Of a DNA stretch of 64,000 bases, positions 51,709 through 59,977 are shown piece after piece (the first letter of the stretch is position 1; each line of letters opens with the position of its first letter). The DNA lies in the NCBI RefSeq assembly GCF_025642155.1, contig NZ_CP106798.1, forward strand, positions 7,006,001-7,070,000, given 5' to 3'. This stretch comes from Streptomyces sp. HUAS 15-9 (lineage in GTDB: Bacteria; Actinomycetota; Actinomycetes; Streptomycetales; Streptomycetaceae). The notes below the pieces were generated by a model. It saw nothing but the letters and a program-made list of their open reading frames with translations. It was not told the DNA's origin and made no database searches. Both the position numbers and the translations under genes were made by a program.

Positions 51709-52350
51709 ATGCGCTTCCAGGACCGAAAGCAGGCCGGACGCGAACTCGCCGAACGGCTCCAAGACCTGCGGGACAAGGGCGCCCTGCCGGACCCCGTCGT
51801 GCTGGCCCTCCCCAGAGGCGGCGTCGCGGTCGCCGCGGAGGTCGCCCGGGCGCTCGAAGCACCGCTCGACGTGCTCCTCGTACGCAAGATCGGCGCCCCG
51901 CACCACGAGGAGTTCGGCGTCGGCGCGATCGCCGGAGACGACCCCCCGCTCTACGACGCGGACACGCTGCACGGGCTGGGTCTGACCGAGGAGTCCCTCG
52001 CCCCGACGGTGGAGCGGGAGCGAGAGGAACTCCACCGCCGTGAGCGGCGCTACCGCAAGGGCCGCCCGCCGCCGGACCTGCGGGGACACACGGTGATCGT
52101 CGTCGACGACGGACTGGCCACCGGCTCGACCGCCCGCGCCGCGCTGCGCCACGTACGGCGCAAGGGCCCGGCACGGCTCGTCCTGGCCGTCCCCGTCGGC
52201 GCGCCGGACTCGCTCGCCATGCTGAGTGAAGAGGCCGACGACGTGGTCTGTCTGCACCAGCCGTACGGCTTCTCGGCCGTCGGTCAGTGGTACGACGACT
52301 TCGGACAACTGACGGACGACGACGTGCTCGACGCGCTGGACGGGTACTGA
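51709..52350 (+). CDS. phosphoribosyltransferase family protein
   Basis: A 213-residue type I phosphoribosyltransferase-fold protein. The PRPP loop is IVVDDGLATGSTARAAL; an N-terminal PVVLALPRGGVAVAAEVARAL and VRKIGAPHHEEFGVGAI form the rest of the fold. Such proteins from actinobacteria often stand alone with unknown substrates, so a nucleotide-salvage role is only possible. ATG 51709 has GAGAGGA seven bases before; the longer frame (from 51646) runs over the promoter repeats. Confidence 0.82.
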   Translation: MRFQDRKQAGRELAERLQDLRDKGALPDPVVLALPRGGVAVAAEVARALEAPLDVLLVRKIGAPHHEEFGVGAIAGDDPPLYDADTLHGLGLTEESLAPTVEREREELHRRERRYRKGRPPPDLRGHTVIVVDDGLATGSTARAALRHVRRKGPARLVLAVPVGAPDSLAMLSEEADDVVCLHQPYGFSAVGQWYDDFGQLTDDDVLDALDGY

Positions 52351-52368
52351 CAGCCGCGTCGGCGTCGG

Positions 52369-52404
52369 CGGAGGCGGAGGCGGAGGCGGAGGCGGAGGCG
52401 GAGG
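52369..52404 (+). repeat. CGGAGG hexanucleotide tandem repeat acting as Shine-Dalgarno region
   Basis: Six copies of CGGAGG run from 52369 to 52404 and end seven bases before the GTG at 52412. Each copy holds GGAGG, so the gene has six possible ribosome sites in a row; slippage would alter this number. Confidence 0.75.
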
Positions 52405-52411
52405 TGCGACG

Positions 52412-52894
52412 GTGCCGGACATGACGGCGGACGAGGCACGGCGGCGGTTCACCGCGGCCCGCGTGGCGCGGCTGGCGACCGTGGACGCGGACGGGCACCC
52501 CCACCTGGTGCCGGTCGTGTTCGCCGCGCACGGCACCGACGGGATCGTGACGGCCGTCGACCACAAGCCGAAGACCACGACCCGGCTGAAGCGGCTGCGC
52601 AACATCGCCGGCCGCCCGTCCGTGAGTCTGCTGGCGGACCTGTACGACGAGGACTGGGACCAGCTGTGGTGGGTCCGCGCCGACGGCGAGGCCCGCGTGA
52701 TCGCGCCCGGAGTACCCGACGCACTCGATGTACGCGACGTACCCGACGTACACGACCGGGCCGCGTACACCGCCGCGCTCGGGCTGCTCCGCGACAAGTA
52801 CCCCCAGTACCGCGACCGCCCGCCCACCGGCCCGGTGATCGCCGTAACCGTCCGGCACTGGACCGGCTGGCGTGCGACCACGCCCCCGGCGTAG
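52412..52894 (+). CDS. PPOX-class F420-dependent oxidoreductase (TIGR03668-like)
   Basis: A 160-residue split-barrel protein: FTAARVARLATVDADGHPHLVPVVFAA, then KRLRNIAGRPSVSLLADLYDEDW and LWWVRADGEARV. The pattern of a short barrel and C-terminal helix fits actinobacterial TIGR03668 proteins that use F420. An internal repeat (VPDALDVRDVPDVHD, encoded by repeated GACGTACC-like bases) extends the linker before the last helix. The start is GTG 52412, right after the GGAGG repeats; ATG 52421 is also in frame. Confidence 0.8.
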   Translation: MPDMTADEARRRFTAARVARLATVDADGHPHLVPVVFAAHGTDGIVTAVDHKPKTTTRLKRLRNIAGRPSVSLLADLYDEDWDQLWWVRADGEARVIAPGVPDALDVRDVPDVHDRAAYTAALGLLRDKYPQYRDRPPTGPVIAVTVRHWTGWRATTPPA

Positions 52895-53015
52895 ACGCGC
52901 CCGAGGACGCCGTCGCCGCGCTCGGCACCGGCCATTGCCCCGGGCAACCCCCGTCTGTCAAGTCCCAGCGCATCCCAGTGGTACCGGACGGGTACGGGGA
53001 GTAACCTCGGCAGAC

Positions 53016-54722
53016 ATGACGCGCACGGGGGAACGAGCCGTCAAGTCGCGGATGGAGACGCCGCGTTGGGTTGCACGCATTCAGCAGGCCGGAGGGCCGG
53101 TCGTGGGCGCCGGTGTGCTGCTCGGGCCCGACCGGGTGCTCACCGGAGCCCATGTGGTCAGCCCGGGCGAACGGTACGTCGTCCACTTCGTCGGCGTGCC
53201 GGGCGTACCGGCGGTCGCCGCCACGGTCAGCCCTGACGAGTACGTTCCGCAGCAGGAGGACTCCTTCGGCGACCGCACCGGAGACCTGGCCCTGCTGCGG
53301 CTGGCCGAACCTCGCCCCGCCCGGCAGACCACCCGGCTGTGCCGGCTCGCGGCCTCGCGCGAGGGCGTGGGCATGTACGGCTTCCCGGAGGGCGACGACG
53401 GGGGCCGCTGGCACAGCGCCACCCTGGTCGGCGGGCGCGGCCGGGACAGCCAGGTGCAGCTTCGCCCCGAGACCCCGGGCGAACTCGCGGGACCCGGGTT
53501 CAGCGGCGGGGGAGTGGTCGACTACGCGACCGGCGAGCTCATCGGCATCGTGCTCAGCGTCGACGCGGGGCACGGATCCGCGTTCACCTACATGAGCCCC
53601 ACCGAGACCATCCTGCGCCATCTCCCGCAGGTCGCCGCCTGGACGGTCGGCCCCTCCGCCGTCGACCCGAGGCTGCACCCCAAGGAGAGCACCGGCGAAC
53701 TCGACGTGCCGTTCGCCACCGAACTGGCCACCTGGTTCCGCGGCGAGGGCTGGCCGGTGCTCGTCACCGTCGTCCCGGCGCGCGGCCGCCGCGCCTGGAC
53801 CCTGAGACGGGCGGTCACCCTGGCCGACCGCGAACTGCGCACCCGTGACAACACCAGCCGCTTCGCCGACGATCCGCGCGAGACCGTCCCGCCGCCGGGC
53901 GGACACGATCTCGCCCTCGTGGTCAAGGGAATGACGGTCGCCCAGGTCATGGACCGGATCGCGGAGCGGCTCGGCACGCCCAGGGACACCGCCGTTCCGC
54001 TGCCCGAGCAGATCGTGGCGATGGGCATCACGCTCGCCGCCGTCCTCGTCGGCGTCGACGAGGCGGCCGAACCCGACCCGCTGCTCGGGATGCTGGAGCG
54101 GCTCGCCGAACAGGGAGCGAGACTGCTCCTGGTGTTCCGCGCCCCGAACGACCGTGCCACGCAGGCCGCGGACACGCTCGTACACCGGCCGCTGGCCGAC
54201 CGCTGGGCCCGGCTGCACGCGGACCTCGACCGGATCGTGGACCGGCTCGGACCCGCCCTCGACGAGCGCCTCGGCCGGGTGCTGCCCGGCGGGGATCCCG
54301 AGACCGCGCGCCTGATCGACCGGGCCCGACGCGGCATCCCGCTCACCCGCCTGCTGCGCGGACAACTGGCCGAGGCCGCCGGCCGGGAGACGGAACCGTC
54401 GCGGGCCGACGACCTGTTCGTCTACGAGGCCGCGGCCGCGCGCCGGACACAGCGGCTGGAGCGGGCGGCCACGCTGCTCGACGCCCGCATCGCGCGCCGC
54501 GCCGAACTACGCGGCCGGGTCGCCTCGGTGTGGGAGCTGTCCAAGGGGAAGACAGACCCGGCGCAGGCCGAGCGCAACCTCACGGCGTACGAGCTCTACG
54601 ACACCGCCTCGGCACTGCTGCGCGAGACCCCGTGCGACGTCGACGCGGCGGAGCACGCGGCCGGACGGTTCGTCGCGTACTGCTCCGGGCACCCGCAGTC
54701 GTACGAGGAGGGCACAGCGTGA
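53016..54722 (+). CDS. trypsin-like serine protease with helical C-terminal extension
   Basis: A 568-residue intracellular protein. Residues 20-200 form a trypsin-like domain with the triad His46 (TGAHVV), Asp90 (GDLALLRL) and Ser163 (GFSGGGVV); the usual GDSGG is altered to GFSGG. No signal peptide is seen. The remaining 360 residues are helical and contain a DUF-like middle part (AGQRLGTPRDT..., ALDERLGRVLPGG) and end ...HPQSYEEGTA. Such proteases with long helical regions are found in actinobacterial conflict or signalling operons. It is the first gene of the unit: protease, kinase, vWA, GlnX-like, GlnH-like. Its stop overlaps the GTG that opens the first copy of a triplicated zinc ribbon. 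Confidence 0.82.
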   Translation: MTRTGERAVKSRMETPRWVARIQQAGGPVVGAGVLLGPDRVLTGAHVVSPGERYVVHFVGVPGVPAVAATVSPDEYVPQQEDSFGDRTGDLALLRLAEPRPARQTTRLCRLAASREGVGMYGFPEGDDGGRWHSATLVGGRGRDSQVQLRPETPGELAGPGFSGGGVVDYATGELIGIVLSVDAGHGSAFTYMSPTETILRHLPQVAAWTVGPSAVDPRLHPKESTGELDVPFATELATWFRGEGWPVLVTVVPARGRRAWTLRRAVTLADRELRTRDNTSRFADDPRETVPPPGGHDLALVVKGMTVAQVMDRIAERLGTPRDTAVPLPEQIVAMGITLAAVLVGVDEAAEPDPLLGMLERLAEQGARLLLVFRAPNDRATQAADTLVHRPLADRWARLHADLDRIVDRLGPALDERLGRVLPGGDPETARLIDRARRGIPLTRLLRGQLAEAAGRETEPSRADDLFVYEAAAARRTQRLERAATLLDARIARRAELRGRVASVWELSKGKTDPAQAERNLTAYELYDTASALLRETPCDVDAAEHAAGRFVAYCSGHPQSYEEGTA

Positions 54723-55106
54723 CGTCATGTACCCACGCCGGTTGTGCGGGCCGTCTCATGGTCACGGGCTTCTGCGACACGTGCGGGCGCGGCACGGCTA
54801 CGCGGTCGGGGCAAGCAAGGGCTCGTCCCCGCGCCGTGCCGCTTCGGGTACCCGCAGTCGTACGAGGAGGGCACAGCGTGACGTCATGTACCCACGCCGG
54901 TTGTGCGGGCCGTCTCATGGTCACGGGCTTCTGCGACACGTGCGGGCGCCGGCCGGCGCGGTCGGGCCGGCAAGGGCTCGTCCCCGCGCCGTGCCGCTTC
55001 GGGTACCCGCAGTCGTACGAGGAGGGCACAGCGTGACGTCATGTACCCACGCCGGTTGTGCGGGCCGTCTCATGGTCACGGGCTTCTGCGACACGTGCGG
55101 GCGAAA
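54692..55106 (+). repeat. tandem triplication across the protease/kinase junction
   Basis: A core of about 100 bp, from ACCCGCAGTCGTACGAGG to ACACGTGCGGGCG, occurs three times with start codons at 54719, 54878 and 55033, i.e. units of 159 and 155 bp. The linkers differ (CGGCACGGCTACGCGG versus CCGGCCGGCGCGG) but share GGCAAGGGCTCGTCCCCG-like bases. The first two copies are in frame with each other; the third is not (155 is not a multiple of three) and opens the kinase gene. Confidence 0.85.
54719..55036 (+). CDS. tandem zinc-ribbon small protein created by duplication
   Basis: From GTG 54719 (overlapping the protease stop) a 105-residue frame reads VTSCTHAGCAGRLMVTGFCDTCGR, a linker, the same ribbon again, then FGYPQSYEEGTA and stop at 55036. 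Both ribbons keep four cysteines. The C-terminal end repeats the last residues of the protease. Thus, tandem DNA duplication has produced a small zinc-ribbon gene between the protease and the kinase. Whether it is made as a protein is unknown. Confidence 0.55.
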   Translation: MTSCTHAGCAGRLMVTGFCDTCGRGTATRSGQARARPRAVPLRVPAVVRGGHSVTSCTHAGCAGRLMVTGFCDTCGRRPARSGRQGLVPAPCRFGYPQSYEEGTA

Positions 55107-57354
55107 GCCTGCGCTCATCGGTGAGTTGCCGTCGAAGCCGGTGCCGAGCGATCCGGGTGAGTCGGTGCCGTCGGGGCCCGAGCCGCCCGGCCATGCGCCG
55201 GTCCATGCCGTCGCCGGGGTCGGTGACCTCGACCAGCACGGGCTGGTCGTCCTGCCCGACGTACCCGTCCCCGCGCACCCGGTCGTCGAGGAGCCCAGAC
55301 CGCCCACCGGCGGTCGCCGTTGCGGCGCCGACGGGTGCACGATGATGATCGGCGTCGGCTACGGCGGACAGCCCGCCCGGTCCTCCGGCCGCTGCCCGCG
55401 CTGCGGCACGCCCTACTCCTTCCTGCCCCAGCTCCACCCCGGCCAGATCGTCGCCGGGCACTACCGGATCCTCGGCTGTCTCGCCCGCGGCGGCCTCGGC
55501 TGGATCTACCTCGCCGAGGACACCCGCGCCGAGGGGCACCGCGTGGTGCTCAAGGGACTGATCAACGTCCACGACGCGCTCGCCCGCCGCAACGCCGTCG
55601 AGGAACGCCGTTCGCTCACCGCTCTGCACCACCCCGACATCGTCCGCATCATCACCTACGCCGAACACGAGGTGCCCGGCCAGTCGCCCACCGGCTATCT
55701 GGTCATGGACTACATCGGCGGCCGCTCCCTGCAGCAGCTCTTCGACGACGAGGACGCGGAACGGCTCTTCAAGGGCCGCCCCCGCCTCGACCATGTGCTG
55801 ACCTACGGGTGCAAGATCCTCGGCGCGCTCCAGTACATGCACGAACGGGGGCTGCTCTACTGCGACATGAAGCCCGCCAACGTCATCCACTTCGGGCGCG
55901 GCATCAAGGTCATCGACCTCGGCGCGGTGCGCGCGATCGGCGACCGTACCTCCGCCTATGTGTACACGAGCACCTTCGCCCCGCCGCAGCAGGAGATCGA
56001 GAAGCGCGGCTGGCACGTCGACAGCGACCTCTACACCGTCGGCATGACGCTGCAGGCCCTGGCCCGCGGCGCGGAACCGGCCCGCGGCCTCGCCCCCGAC
56101 TCCTTCCGGCGCCTGATCGACCGGGCGACCCACGCCGAACCCCGTGCCCGGTTCCGCTCGGCGGCCGAGATGTCCCGGCAACTGTGGGAAGTACTGCGGG
56201 AGTTCCGCTCGCTGCGGTTCGGCGAACAGCTCCCCGAGAGCTCCACCCGGTTCCGCCCCACCGACGCCTCGCTCGACGCCGGGCTCGGTGCGATCCCCTC
56301 CCTGGCCCACTGGACGGCCCGCCCCGACACCCGCCCCGGCGAGCTGGACATCAGCCCTCCGCCCGCCCACGAGGTGGCCGCCGCCCTGCCCCAGCCCGTC
56401 CCGGACCCCGCCGACGGCGCCGCCCTGCTGCTCGACACCTTCCCGCCGGACGCCCCTGACCGCGTCGCCGACCAGTGGCGCCGCGAGTCACGGCTGGGCA
56501 CCCCCGAGACCGCGCTGTGGCTGTGCCGCGCCTATCTGAGGAGCGGCAGACAGGGCGACGCCGAGAGCTGGCTGCACGAGGCCGAGGCCCAACTCGGCGC
56601 GCAGGACGCCAAGTACGACTGGCGGATCGCCTGGCACCGCGGCGTCCTGCACCTGAGCAAGGACGAGGTGAGCCATGCGGGCAGCTGCTTCGAGGCGGTG
56701 TACCGGGCCCTGCCGGGCGAATACGTCCCCAAGCTCGCCCTCGGCTACTGCGCGGAGCGGCTGCGCGAGTCCCAGGCGCAGCGGGGCACCCAGGGACAGC
56801 AGGGCGTCCAGGGGCAGCGCGATCCCCGGACCGCGCGGGCCATGAAGTTCCACGAGGCCGTCTGGCAGCGGGACTCCGCCCACGCCGCGGCCGCCTTCGG
56901 GCTGGCCCGCGGCCATCTGGCCTCCGGAGAGCGGGACGAGGCGGTACGGGTCCTCGACCACGTCCCCTCCACCTCCCGCCACCACGACGCGGCCCGTATC
57001 GCCGCGGTGCGCATCCGCACCGGCACCCTGGACGGCCGGCCGCCGTCCGTGGCCGACCTGCGGGACGCGGTCCGGCGGCTGCCCGAACTGCGCCTGGACG
57101 GCGGAGCGACCGACGGCGAGTCCCGGGCCCGGCTGGTCGCCGAGGTGCGGGAGAACGCCCTCGGCCGCCGCCCGCCGCAAGGGTGGGGACCGGACTTCCC
57201 CACCGGGACCGTGCTCGGGTCCGGCGACGAGGACGCGCTGCGCGCGCTCCTCGAACAGTCCTTCCGGCACCTGGCGGGCCAGGCCCGCACCGCCGACGAA
57301 CACGGCCGCCTGCTCGACCTGGCCAACGCCGTCCGTCCCATGACGCCCTTCTGA
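55033..57354 (+). CDS. pknG: PknG-like serine/threonine protein kinase
   Basis: A 773-residue kinase like mycobacterial PknG (about 750). The N-terminus has a zinc ribbon (Cys4, Cys9, Cys19, Cys22), a disordered linker, a second, rubredoxin-like ribbon (CGADGC...CPRC, about residues 97-127), then the kinase: LARGGLGWIYLAEDT loop, VVLKGL (Lys174), LLYCDMKPANV (Asp278), VIDLGAV (DLG for DFG), SDLYTVGMTL. As in PknG the HRD Arg is absent. TPR-like helices follow to the end. PknG in Mycobacterium controls glutamate metabolism through OdhI/GarA. The start is GTG 55033, at the third tandem copy. The C-terminal tail ends at TGA 57354. Confidence 0.88.
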   Translation: MTSCTHAGCAGRLMVTGFCDTCGRKPALIGELPSKPVPSDPGESVPSGPEPPGHAPVHAVAGVGDLDQHGLVVLPDVPVPAHPVVEEPRPPTGGRRCGADGCTMMIGVGYGGQPARSSGRCPRCGTPYSFLPQLHPGQIVAGHYRILGCLARGGLGWIYLAEDTRAEGHRVVLKGLINVHDALARRNAVEERRSLTALHHPDIVRIITYAEHEVPGQSPTGYLVMDYIGGRSLQQLFDDEDAERLFKGRPRLDHVLTYGCKILGALQYMHERGLLYCDMKPANVIHFGRGIKVIDLGAVRAIGDRTSAYVYTSTFAPPQQEIEKRGWHVDSDLYTVGMTLQALARGAEPARGLAPDSFRRLIDRATHAEPRARFRSAAEMSRQLWEVLREFRSLRFGEQLPESSTRFRPTDASLDAGLGAIPSLAHWTARPDTRPGELDISPPPAHEVAAALPQPVPDPADGAALLLDTFPPDAPDRVADQWRRESRLGTPETALWLCRAYLRSGRQGDAESWLHEAEAQLGAQDAKYDWRIAWHRGVLHLSKDEVSHAGSCFEAVYRALPGEYVPKLALGYCAERLRESQAQRGTQGQQGVQGQRDPRTARAMKFHEAVWQRDSAHAAAAFGLARGHLASGERDEAVRVLDHVPSTSRHHDAARIAAVRIRTGTLDGRPPSVADLRDAVRRLPELRLDGGATDGESRARLVAEVRENALGRRPPQGWGPDFPTGTVLGSGDEDALRALLEQSFRHLAGQARTADEHGRLLDLANAVRPMTPF

Positions 57355-57437
57355 ACAACCACCTTCCGACCGACGACCTTCCGCACTACGACCTTCCGAA
57401 CCGACGCAATGACGAGCCGTCGAAGGGGAACACAGCG

Positions 57438-58964
57438 ATGAGCGAGGCCGGTGGCATCGAGGTGACACTGGCGGTCGGCCAGAACAAGTACCTGTCCGCC
57501 GTACCGACCGCCGCCGGACCGCCAGGAGACCAGGAGATGCACGCCATCCTGGAGATCGGGGTCACCCACACCGGGTCCGGCCCGCTGCCGGGACGGCCCG
57601 GCGGCTCGGGCGCGGCACTCGCCGAGGTGCTGATCGTCGACACGTCCAGGTCGATGCTCCACCCCGACACGAAACTGCGCGCCGCCAAGGACGCCACGGT
57701 CGCGGCCGTACGACTGCTGCCCGACCGCACCGCCTTCGCCGTGCTGTCCGGCCGCTTCGACGCGACCGTGGTCCACCCCGCCCCCGGCGCCGAGGCGATG
57801 GCCGTCGCCGACCCGGGGCAGCGCGAGGCCGCCGAGTACGCCGTACGCGTCCTGGACGCCGACGGCGGCACCGCCATCGGCACCTGGCTCGACCTCGCCC
57901 GCCGGCTCCTCAACGGGCAGGACGCTCCCATCAAGCACGTGCTGCTGCTCACCGACGGCCGCAACGAACACGACGACCGCGCCGCCATGCGGCTGGACAC
58001 CGCGCTCGACGCCTGCGACGGCCGGTTCATCTGCGACGCCTGGGGCATCGGCGACGGCTGGGACGCCGACGTACTGCTGCGCATCGCCCGGCGGCTGCAC
58101 GGACGCGCGGCCGCGGTCCGCCATGAATCGGAACTGCCCGCCGCCTACGAGGAGTTGGTCAACGGCCTGCTCGGCACGGCCGTCCCCGAGCTGCGCATCC
58201 GGCTCGTCCCCACCCCCGGCACCGTGATCCGGCAGGTCAAACAGGTCGTACCGGCCGAACAGGAACTCCTCACCGTCAGCACCGGATCGGCCGGGCGCGG
58301 AGCCGAGTACGTCACCCGGGGCTGGGGCGCCGAGGTCCGGCACTACCAGGTCGTCCTCACCGCCGACCCGTCCGGCCGGGACCTCGGCGAGGACCTCCAG
58401 CTCGCCGCCGTGGAACTGCTCGTCCCCGACTTCGGCCGCACCGTACGGCTGCCCGCGCCGCAGCCGGTCCTGGTGCACTGGACCGACAACCCCGCCGACG
58501 CCTCCCGGCAGCACCCCGGAGTCCGGCGCCACCAGCTGTACGAGCAGTCCGGCGCGGCCGTGGCCCGGGCGTACCGGGCGTGGCTGCGCGGCGCCGACGG
58601 CCGGACGGAGGCGGACGCCGAACTCGGCCGGGCCCTGGCACTGGCGCGGGAGCTCGACGATCCCCAACTGCTGCGCGCCCTGCGGCAGATCACGGACGAG
58701 GGGCGGGAGCCCGGGGGCCGGGTCGCCGTACGCGACGGACTCAAGGACGTCGACTGGCAGCATCTGATCCTCTCCAGCGCCATGACCACCCCACCGGACC
58801 CGGATGCCGCCGCGCAGCAGCCCCCGGCCGGACCCGACGCCCCCGACACGGCCGGTGACGGCGGCGACGACCTCGTGGAGTGCCCGGACTGCAAATGGCT
58901 CGGCCCGGCAGGCTCCCTGTACTGCGGCGGCGACTGCGGCAGACGGCTGGGGGAGCCCGTATGA
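57438..58964 (+). CDS. vWA-domain protein with C-terminal zinc ribbon
   Basis: A 508-residue cytoplasmic protein. The vWA domain begins near residue 30, with a complete MIDAS (DTSRSM, 68-73) and the later Asp in LLLTDGRNE, so it should bind metal and protein partners. The beta-sandwich and helical parts follow (AVELLVPDFGRTV; AYRAWLRGADGR). The C-terminus has a zinc ribbon (CPDCKWLGPAGSLYCGGDCGRR), echoing the N-terminal ribbon of the kinase. No signal or membrane segment is present. ATG 57438 lies 83 bases after the kinase stop; the stop overlaps the next ATG by four bases. It may be a substrate or scaffold of the kinase. Confidence 0.85.
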   Translation: MSEAGGIEVTLAVGQNKYLSAVPTAAGPPGDQEMHAILEIGVTHTGSGPLPGRPGGSGAALAEVLIVDTSRSMLHPDTKLRAAKDATVAAVRLLPDRTAFAVLSGRFDATVVHPAPGAEAMAVADPGQREAAEYAVRVLDADGGTAIGTWLDLARRLLNGQDAPIKHVLLLTDGRNEHDDRAAMRLDTALDACDGRFICDAWGIGDGWDADVLLRIARRLHGRAAAVRHESELPAAYEELVNGLLGTAVPELRIRLVPTPGTVIRQVKQVVPAEQELLTVSTGSAGRGAEYVTRGWGAEVRHYQVVLTADPSGRDLGEDLQLAAVELLVPDFGRTVRLPAPQPVLVHWTDNPADASRQHPGVRRHQLYEQSGAAVARAYRAWLRGADGRTEADAELGRALALARELDDPQLLRALRQITDEGREPGGRVAVRDGLKDVDWQHLILSSAMTTPPDPDAAAQQPPAGPDAPDTAGDGGDDLVECPDCKWLGPAGSLYCGGDCGRRLGEPV

Positions 58965-59977
58965 GCACGCACATCCCGCCCCGGGACACGAGAACACCCG
59001 TCGCGCCCAGCCCTCTGCCGCGCCTGTTGGAGCGGGTCCTCGGCGGCCGGCACCGCCCGCCGCACGGCGCCAGCACGACCGCCCACGACCTCACCGTGCG
59101 CCGTCGGCTGCTGCTGGGACTCACCGCCGTACTGACCGTCTGCCTCTTCGTCTCCTACGAGGGGGTGCACGGCGACGCGGACCCGCTGCGCACCTCCAGC
59201 GCGCCGGGTGTCCTCGCCGTCGACACCGCGCAATACGCGCTGGCCCAGGCCCAGCAGGAGGCCATGGCCGCCGCACCGTCCACCAGCGAGATCCAGAAGC
59301 AGATCTCCGTCGCCGCCCGCAGCCTGGCCGTCGCGGCAGCCGACGACGTGGGCGGCCCGGCGGGCCGGCAGGCCCTGCAGACGGTCGCCGACCTGATCAC
59401 CGTGTACCACGGCATGGTCCAGAAGGCGCAGCTCGAACCCGCGGGCCTGCTGCGCGACGCCTACCTCAGGTATGCGAGCAGCGTCCTGGAGGACAGGCAC
59501 TCGGGCATAAGGACCCGGCTGGATCAGCTGCAGAAGGACCAGCAGGGCGTGGTGAGGCGGCAGACGAGCTTCGGCTGGACGCTGTGGCTCGGCTGGAGCG
59601 TCGTGGTGCTTTTGGTCCTCGCCCTGGCGGCGGCCCTGCTGGAGACGCAGGTCTATCTGCGCCGGCGGTTCCGGCGCAAGTACAACCGCGAACTGCTGGC
59701 GGCCGTCGCCCTGCTGGTCGTGGGGGCCGTGACCCTGACGCTGTTCACCCTGTGGACGCACAACGGCATGTCGGACACCCGCGGGCTGCTCCACGGGCAG
59801 CTGTCCGAGCCGTCCGCCATCACCGACGCGGGGCGGCAGACCGCCGCGAACCTCGCATACACCGGCTTCCGCGCGGCGGCGGCCGTATGGATCGTGATCG
59901 GAGGGGGCCTGCTCATGATGCTGGCCGAGACGGGCCTGCGACAGCACATCAACGACTACCGGTTCAGGCCGCGGTGA
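58961..59977 (+). CDS. GlnX-like membrane protein
   Basis: A 338-residue membrane protein with an early helix (LLLGLTAVLTVCLFVSYEG, about 49-67), an extracellular helical domain (residues 70-210), then a hydrophobic pair (LWLGWSVVVLLVLALAAAL and LLAAVALLVVGAVTLTLFTL) and a last helix near the C-terminus (AVWIVIGGGLLMML). The layout resembles GlnX of the mycobacterial pknG-glnX-glnH module, which links GlnH binding to PknG. It overlaps the vWA stop by four bases (ATGA) and the next GTG by four. Function here is inferred from context, since no catalytic motif is visible. Confidence 0.7.
   Translation: MSTHIPPRDTRTPVAPSPLPRLLERVLGGRHRPPHGASTTAHDLTVRRRLLLGLTAVLTVCLFVSYEGVHGDADPLRTSSAPGVLAVDTAQYALAQAQQEAMAAAPSTSEIQKQISVAARSLAVAAADDVGGPAGRQALQTVADLITVYHGMVQKAQLEPAGLLRDAYLRYASSVLEDRHSGIRTRLDQLQKDQQGVVRRQTSFGWTLWLGWSVVVLLVLALAAALLETQVYLRRRFRRKYNRELLAAVALLVVGAVTLTLFTLWTHNGMSDTRGLLHGQLSEPSAITDAGRQTAANLAYTGFRAAAAVWIVIGGGLLMMLAETGLRQHINDYRFRPR

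Noticed and set aside
54692..55106. Triplication considered as an insertion sequence or CRISPR-like repeat
   Set aside because: It has no transposase, no terminal inverted repeats and no spacers; it copies the junction of two adjacent genes.
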